A stretch of DNA of 8,399 nucleotides. Source: JAFGIT01 sp016929465 [NCBI: Candidatus Coatesbacteria bacterium] (GTDB lineage: Bacteria; B130-G9). The translations under genes and the position numbers were made by a program. This document shows, piece by piece, positions 5,658-8,399 of this stretch (position 1 is its first letter; every line of letters begins with the position of its first letter). The notes beneath the pieces are model-generated. The model was not told where the DNA came from. It ran no database searches and saw only the letters and a program-made list of their open reading frames with translations. The stretch covers positions 1-8,399 of the forward strand of contig JAFGIT010000211.1 of the NCBI GenBank assembly GCA_016929465.1. The letters are read 5' to 3'.

Positions 5658-7520
5658 ATGGATTTTCGCCAGTTGTTGCATCATCCGCTACTCAGGAGCG
5701 TGTGGCGGCTCAAATTCGAGCACAGGATAATCCTGCTCTCTGTCGCCATAGGCTTCGCATTCTGGTCGGTCTATTCGATCGCGGACGCCTGGACAGCATC
5801 CGAAGGCTCCTTTTGGGACCATCTAGTGAATCCAATATCAATCAAGGACTTCCACAAGAGGCTCTTCCCTGCCGCAAGCATGATTGCCTTCGGCATCCTC
5901 CTCTCGCGATTATGGAGGATGCGCAGAAAGGCGCTCGAAGAGACCGTTCACGCCACAGAGGCTCTGAAAAAGAGCGAAAGAAGATATCGACTGCTGGCGG
6001 AGAACATATCGGACGTGATCTGGGTCAGCGACCTTAATATGGAGAGAATCACCTTCGTCAGCCCTTCGATCAAGGATCTCCTGGGATTCACCGTCGAGGA
6101 GGCCAAGGCATTCACGATGGAGGAGATTCTGACAAAGACGGCCGGAGCACGGGCGGAGATTGCGCAAGTCAAAGAGCTTCTGAACCAGGAGATGTATATC
6201 TCACCTGCAATTGAGCTCGAGCTACTGAAGAAGGATGGTTCAGCAGTCTGGACGGAGACCCGGCTGACCGTCCTCTATAGTGAATCAGCCGAGCCGTTGG
6301 AGCTTATCTTCGTTACACGAGACATCACAGAGCGCAAGGAGACGGAGCAGCGCCTCGCCCAGTCGGAAAGAATGGAAGCTATCGGTCGATTGGCCGGCGG
6401 TGTTGCACACGACTTCAACAACATCCTGACCACAATCATAGGAAATCTTGACCTGCTGCATTCAGAGGGATCGCTCAGCGACAGGTCGATGAAGTTTGCA
6501 GACGACGCCATCGGAGCCGCTAATCGTGCAACGGCTTTGACAAAACAACTGCTATCCTTCGGAAGGCAGACGGAAGCTGCGCCCGTGGCAATTGACCTGA
6601 ACAACGTGTTGACAGACTTGAGGAGCATGTTGAGGCGCCTGATCCGCGAGGACATCGCCATCGAAATTAACCTGGAAGAGCCAATCCCGGCAATCAAAGC
6701 CGACATTGCCAAAGTTGAGCAGGTTATAGTGAATCTTGCCGTCAACTCACGTGACGCTATGCCCGAGGGCGGAGAATTGATAATCGAGACATCATCTCTA
6801 CGTATGAAGAGAAGACTCCGCACCTCACATGGCTACTTGGCTCCTGGTTCTTACGTCGTTCTGACGGTGCGAGACAACGGAAGTGGGATTCCGGATGATT
6901 CGATCGTGCACATCTTCGAGCCGTTCTTCACGACGAAGCAAATGGGCATGGGCACCGGATTGGGACTTTCAACGGTATATCGCATCGTTCAGCAAGCAGG
7001 GGGAAGTCTGGATGTCGAGAGCGAAATCGGCAATGGTTCATCTTTCAAGATATATCTCCCCGCCATCGAAGAGGAGGCTGTTGAGCTCAAGCGCGAGGAA
7101 CTGGTTGCTGAGGAGCCTGAGTCAACAAAAGGACACGGCGAAAGCATACTCGTGGTCGAAGACGAGGCGGCGGTCATGGAGCTAATCGAGCACATACTGA
7201 GTGAATCAGGCTATCGGGTCAGAACAGCTCTCACAGGGGAGGATGCGATCGCGATTGCATCCGAGCTGGGGGCTGAGGCAGACCTGCTGTTGACGGACCT
7301 CGTAATGCCCGAAATGCAGGGAGAGGACCTCTCTCAGATCATTGAGCGAAACTGCCCTAATATTAAGACTTTGTTCATGTCCGGATATACTGATGAGGTC
7401 ATCAGACGCGGCGACGATACGGAGGCTGCATCTCGCTTCATCGGAAAGCCCTTCACACCCTCCGAGCTCCTGAAGAAGGTGAGAAGCACACTGGACGAGG
7501 ATTCCTCTCGGGAACCTTAG
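5658..7520 (+). CDS. membrane-bound PAS hybrid sensor histidine kinase with receiver (CckA-like layout)
   Basis: A 620-residue inner-membrane sensor. Order: helix 1 (~22-45), short outside loop containing [15 protein letters not shown], helix 2 (~68-86), a charged linker, PAS (~104-226, ending [10 protein letters not shown]), phospho-acceptor box GGVAHDFNN with His251, N box (Asn359, Asn363), DNGSG (406-410), FEPFFTT (420-426), GTGLGL (432-437), acidic linker (470-490) and a receiver (~496-612) with Glu501/Asp502/Glu503, Asp547, Ser575 in MSGYTDE and Lys597. All catalytic residues are present. The two-helix N-terminus with a short G-[ST]-F loop and FGILLSR exit resembles that of many PAS hybrid kinases I recall from Desulfobacterota, but I cannot align it. 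ATG 5658 is the first possible start (in-frame TAA at 5646). No ribosome site is seen; TATAAA 8 bases upstream suggests a leaderless message. It diverges from the other hybrid kinase. No Hpt or output regulator is adjacent. Confidence 0.94.
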   Translation: MDFRQLLHHPLLRSVWRLKFEHRIILLSVAIGFAFWSVYSIADAWTASEGSFWDHLVNPISIKDFHKRLFPAASMIAFGILLSRLWRMRRKALEETVHATEALKKSERRYRLLAENISDVIWVSDLNMERITFVSPSIKDLLGFTVEEAKAFTMEEILTKTAGARAEIAQVKELLNQEMYISPAIELELLKKDGSAVWTETRLTVLYSESAEPLELIFVTRDITERKETEQRLAQSERMEAIGRLAGGVAHDFNNILTTIIGNLDLLHSEGSLSDRSMKFADDAIGAANRATALTKQLLSFGRQTEAAPVAIDLNNVLTDLRSMLRRLIREDIAIEINLEEPIPAIKADIAKVEQVIVNLAVNSRDAMPEGGELIIETSSLRMKRRLRTSHGYLAPGSYVVLTVRDNGSGIPDDSIVHIFEPFFTTKQMGMGTGLGLSTVYRIVQQAGGSLDVESEIGNGSSFKIYLPAIEEEAVELKREELVAEEPESTKGHGESILVVEDEAAVMELIEHILSESGYRVRTALTGEDAIAIASELGAEADLLLTDLVMPEMQGEDLSQIIERNCPNIKTLFMSGYTDEVIRRGDDTEAASRFIGKPFTPSELLKKVRSTLDEDSSREP

Positions 7521-7536
7521 AGCGCCGCTTTGACTC

Positions 7537-7555
7537 GCGGTGACCCGGCACCGCT
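7537..7555. repeat. 19-bp hairpin repeat, copy 1
   Basis: The 19-base word GCGGTGACCCGGCACCGCT, with stem GCGGTG / CACCGC around loop ACCCGG, starts 17 bases after the membrane-kinase stop. It could act as a weak terminator for that gene, but the tail is TTCAATT rather than a T-run. It recurs exactly at 7631-7649. Confidence 0.6.
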
Positions 7556-7596
7556 TCAATTGCGAATTGATCAGAGGTTCGTCCACGAAGGGCCAC
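7556..7596. repeat. degenerate head of the downstream repeat unit
   Basis: A small inverted repeat (TCAATT, GCG, AATTGA, 7556-7570) overlaps AATTGATCAGAG (7565-7576) and is followed by CCACGAA (7583-7589). The same two words, in the same order, open the full repeat unit at 7703 and 7721. This looks like an eroded or truncated extra copy lacking the rest of the unit. Confidence 0.45.
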
Positions 7597-7630
7597 TTTG
7601 GAGTGCGGGGAGCTCTCACCGCTTTCGATT

Positions 7631-7649
7631 GCGGTGACCCGGCACCGCT
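7631..7649. repeat. 19-bp hairpin repeat, copy 2
   Basis: Exact second copy of the 7537-7555 word. Its left arm GCGGTGA (7631-7637) can pair either with CACCGC (7643-7648) or with the upstream TCACCGC (7616-7622), giving two mutually exclusive hairpins. Confidence 0.6.
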
Positions 7650-7651
7650 CT

Positions 7652-7706
7652 AATTGGCGATTTCGGATTGAAGTCGGTGTGGGGTGGGCTTTTCAGCCCG
7701 CCAATT
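7652..7706. repeat. nested inverted repeat at the left edge of the array
   Basis: AATTGGCG (7652-7659) is the inverse of CGCCAATT (7699-7706). Inside lies a short stem GGGCT (7686-7690), loop TTTC, AGCCC (7695-7699). The CGCCAAT word is the boundary word of each repeat unit, here met in opposite orientation. Confidence 0.4.
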
Positions 7707-7887
7707 GATCAGAGACTAAGCCACGAATTCGCACGAATGAATACGAATTGCCGACACCATCGGCAAGACTAAGACTACAATAAATCTGCTTCGCTCCTTC
7801 AATGCCCTGAAGGGGCATCATATGCGTAGCCGTAGTGCGTAAGCCTACGGATCAGAGACCGCCACCTCCTCCTCCTCCCTCCCCCTT
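7697..7887 (+). repeat. long direct repeat unit 1 (191 bp)
   Basis: Begins CCCGCCAAT, then GATCAGAGAC, then three 10-bp repeats of the CACGAATG type (7722-7751), a variable spacer with its own small hairpin (GCCGA 7750-7754 / TCGGC 7760-7764), a highly conserved 76-bp core (7778-7853) and a pyrimidine tract. The core contains two hairpins: ATGCCC / GGGCAT (7802-7818) and CCGTAG / CTACGG (7830-7850). A further GATCAGAGAC lies at 7850-7859. Not protein coding: the frame across it gives only low-complexity Pro runs. It looks like a mobile or duplicating intergenic element; the type is not assigned. Confidence 0.8.
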
Positions 7888-7890
7888 CCC
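7865..7890. repeat. 26-base pure pyrimidine tract, copy 1
   Basis: Four CCT triplets, then CCCT, five C, TT and CCC. The minus strand is all purine with runs of three, five and three G followed by GG pairs, so it may form a G-quadruplex or triplex. An identical copy lies at 8051-8076. Confidence 0.7.
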
Positions 7891-8073
7891 GCCAATCGAT
7901 CAGAGACTAAGCCACGAATGGGCACGAATGAACACGAATGCGCAACGACCGGGCAAGACGAAAACTGCAATAAATCTGCTTCGCTCCTTCAATGCCCTGA
8001 AGGGGCATCATGTGCGTAGCCGTAGTGCGTAAGCCTACGGATCCGGAACGCCTCCTCCTCCTCCCTCCCCCTT
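7888..8073 (+). repeat. long direct repeat unit 2 (186 bp)
   Basis: Same order of parts as unit 1: CCCGCCAAT, GATCAGAGAC (7898-7907), three perfect CACGAATG words every 10 bp (7913, 7923, 7933), variable spacer, 76-bp core (7968-8043) and pyrimidine tract. The core differs from unit 1 at one base (A7822 versus G8012). The first 52 bases differ at four positions, while the spacer between is largely unlike. The period shifts from 191 to 190 to 186 bp along the unit, from small indels. Confidence 0.8.
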
Positions 8074-8076
8074 CCC
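8051..8076. repeat. 26-base pure pyrimidine tract, copy 2
   Basis: Identical base for base to the tract at 7865-7890. It runs directly into the CCCGCC arm of the closing hairpin. Confidence 0.7.
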
Positions 8077-8103
8077 GCCAATCGCACCGCGATTGGCGGG
8101 AAG
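8071..8103. repeat. 15-bp perfect inverted repeat closing the array
   Basis: Left arm 8071-8085 (CTTCCCGCCAATCGC), loop ACC, right arm 8089-8103 (GCGATTGGCGGGAAG): a perfect, GC-rich stem. After one mismatch, two more pairs form. The left arm is the boundary word of the repeat unit and the right arm is its inverse, so the array ends in a head-to-head boundary. No T-run follows, so this is not a standard terminator. Confidence 0.8.
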
Positions 8104-8213
8104 AGGACACGAGGCAAAACCGACATCCCCCTTGCATAGTCACCCCTCCATGGTAAGATAATAGAAACCATCAACTTTGTATTGAATCAGAGGCAAATGA
8201 ACCAGGTCCGCCA

Positions 8214-8399
8214 ATGGCGATGACAAACGCTTTGCGTGAGAAAGCCATGAACCGCGCCCAGCATTGGGAGATGCGGGCGTGGTGCGAGGATGATAATGGC
8301 AATACAATCACGAAGCCTTGCATCATGAACGTGTGGGTGTATCCTGAGATTCATTGCGAGGATACTGGTGTGCGCTGGAAGCTTCTGTCACAGACTGAG
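8214..8399 (+). CDS. 5' end of an unrecognised gene, cut by the window edge
   Basis: ATG at 8214 (or 8220, two codons later) opens a frame that stays open for 62 codons to the last base. The frame upstream closes at TAA 8154-8156 and has no other start codon. Residues begin MAMTNALREKAMNRAQHWEM and continue through an acidic stretch to VWVYPEIHCEDTG and WKLLSQTE. Several Trp, Cys and His residues are present; no signal peptide or membrane helix. AGG at 8204-8206 is a weak ribosome site. GATAAT (8157-8162) could be a -10, with no good -35. A nine-codon frame starting at 8197 ends in TGA at 8221-8223, overlapping the second ATG. I do not recognise a family from this fragment. It may be a real gene or a chance frame. 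Confidence 0.4.
   Translation, partial: MAMTNALREKAMNRAQHWEMRAWCEDDNGNTITKPCIMNVWVYPEIHCEDTGVRWKLLSQTE

Noticed and set aside
5621-6037. 138-codon plus-strand frame overlapping the membrane kinase start
   Set aside because: It lies in another frame over a strongly supported kinase, is rich in Arg, His and Cys, and has no motif or ribosome site.
7697-8103. CRISPR array
   Set aside because: Only two units of about 190 bp with long conserved cores and no short, regularly spaced unique spacers; no cas gene nearby.
7697-8103. Integron attC sites or gene cassettes
   Set aside because: I find no paired GTTRRRY / RYYYAAC core sites and no open reading frame within the units, and no integrase in the window.
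7835-8174. Plus- and minus-strand frames over the repeat array, one with a polyproline run
   Set aside because: The Pro run is the pyrimidine tract read in frame and the rest is the direct repeat. Frames on both strands over a repeat, with no ribosome site, are spurious.

Overview
The window is bacterial chromosomal DNA of moderate GC content with conventional bacterial gene structure: Shine-Dalgarno sites of the GAGAGG/GGAG type, TTG starts, and an ATGA stop/start overlap. It carries one housekeeping purine gene, two large hybrid sensor kinases and one TPR protein. No marker allows a safe phylum call. The kinases with an AHDFNN phospho-acceptor box and the intergenic repeats built from CACGAATG words are, to my knowledge, common in environmental Gram-negative lineages (Planctomycetes/Verrucomicrobia-like, Acidobacteria, Deltaproteobacteria-like groups), but that is an impression and not evidence from an alignment.

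Layout. 1-540: an unrecognised plus-strand reading frame that may be broken by a frameshift. 541-875: gene-free, with two closely related perfect palindromes and a hairpin. 876-2015: a soluble TPR-repeat protein. 2273-2548: a small two-helix membrane protein whose stop codon overlaps the start of purA. 2545-3840: adenylosuccinate synthetase (PurA) with catalytic residues intact but unusual substitutions in its most conserved glycine loop. 3856-5424 (minus): a soluble PAS hybrid histidine kinase, convergent with purA and only 15 bp from it. 5658-7520 (plus): a membrane-anchored PAS hybrid histidine kinase, divergent from the first and with a probable leaderless start. 7521-8213: a repeat-rich, gene-free stretch. 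It has two small hairpin repeats, then two ~190-bp direct repeat units, then a perfect 15-bp inverted repeat closing the array. 8214-8399: the 5' end of an unrecognised gene that runs off the window.

How the parts work together. The small membrane protein and purA are probably co-translated; PurA makes adenylosuccinate from IMP, aspartate and GTP on the way to AMP. The two hybrid kinases share the divergent control region 5425-5657. Each carries its own receiver, yet no Hpt protein or DNA-binding response regulator is present, so their output partner must lie elsewhere. I see no defence system, CRISPR array, tRNA, rRNA or intact transposase. The most unusual items are the divergent PurA loop, the structured repeat array at 7697-8103, and the pair of co-varying palindromes at 557-579 and 641-660.
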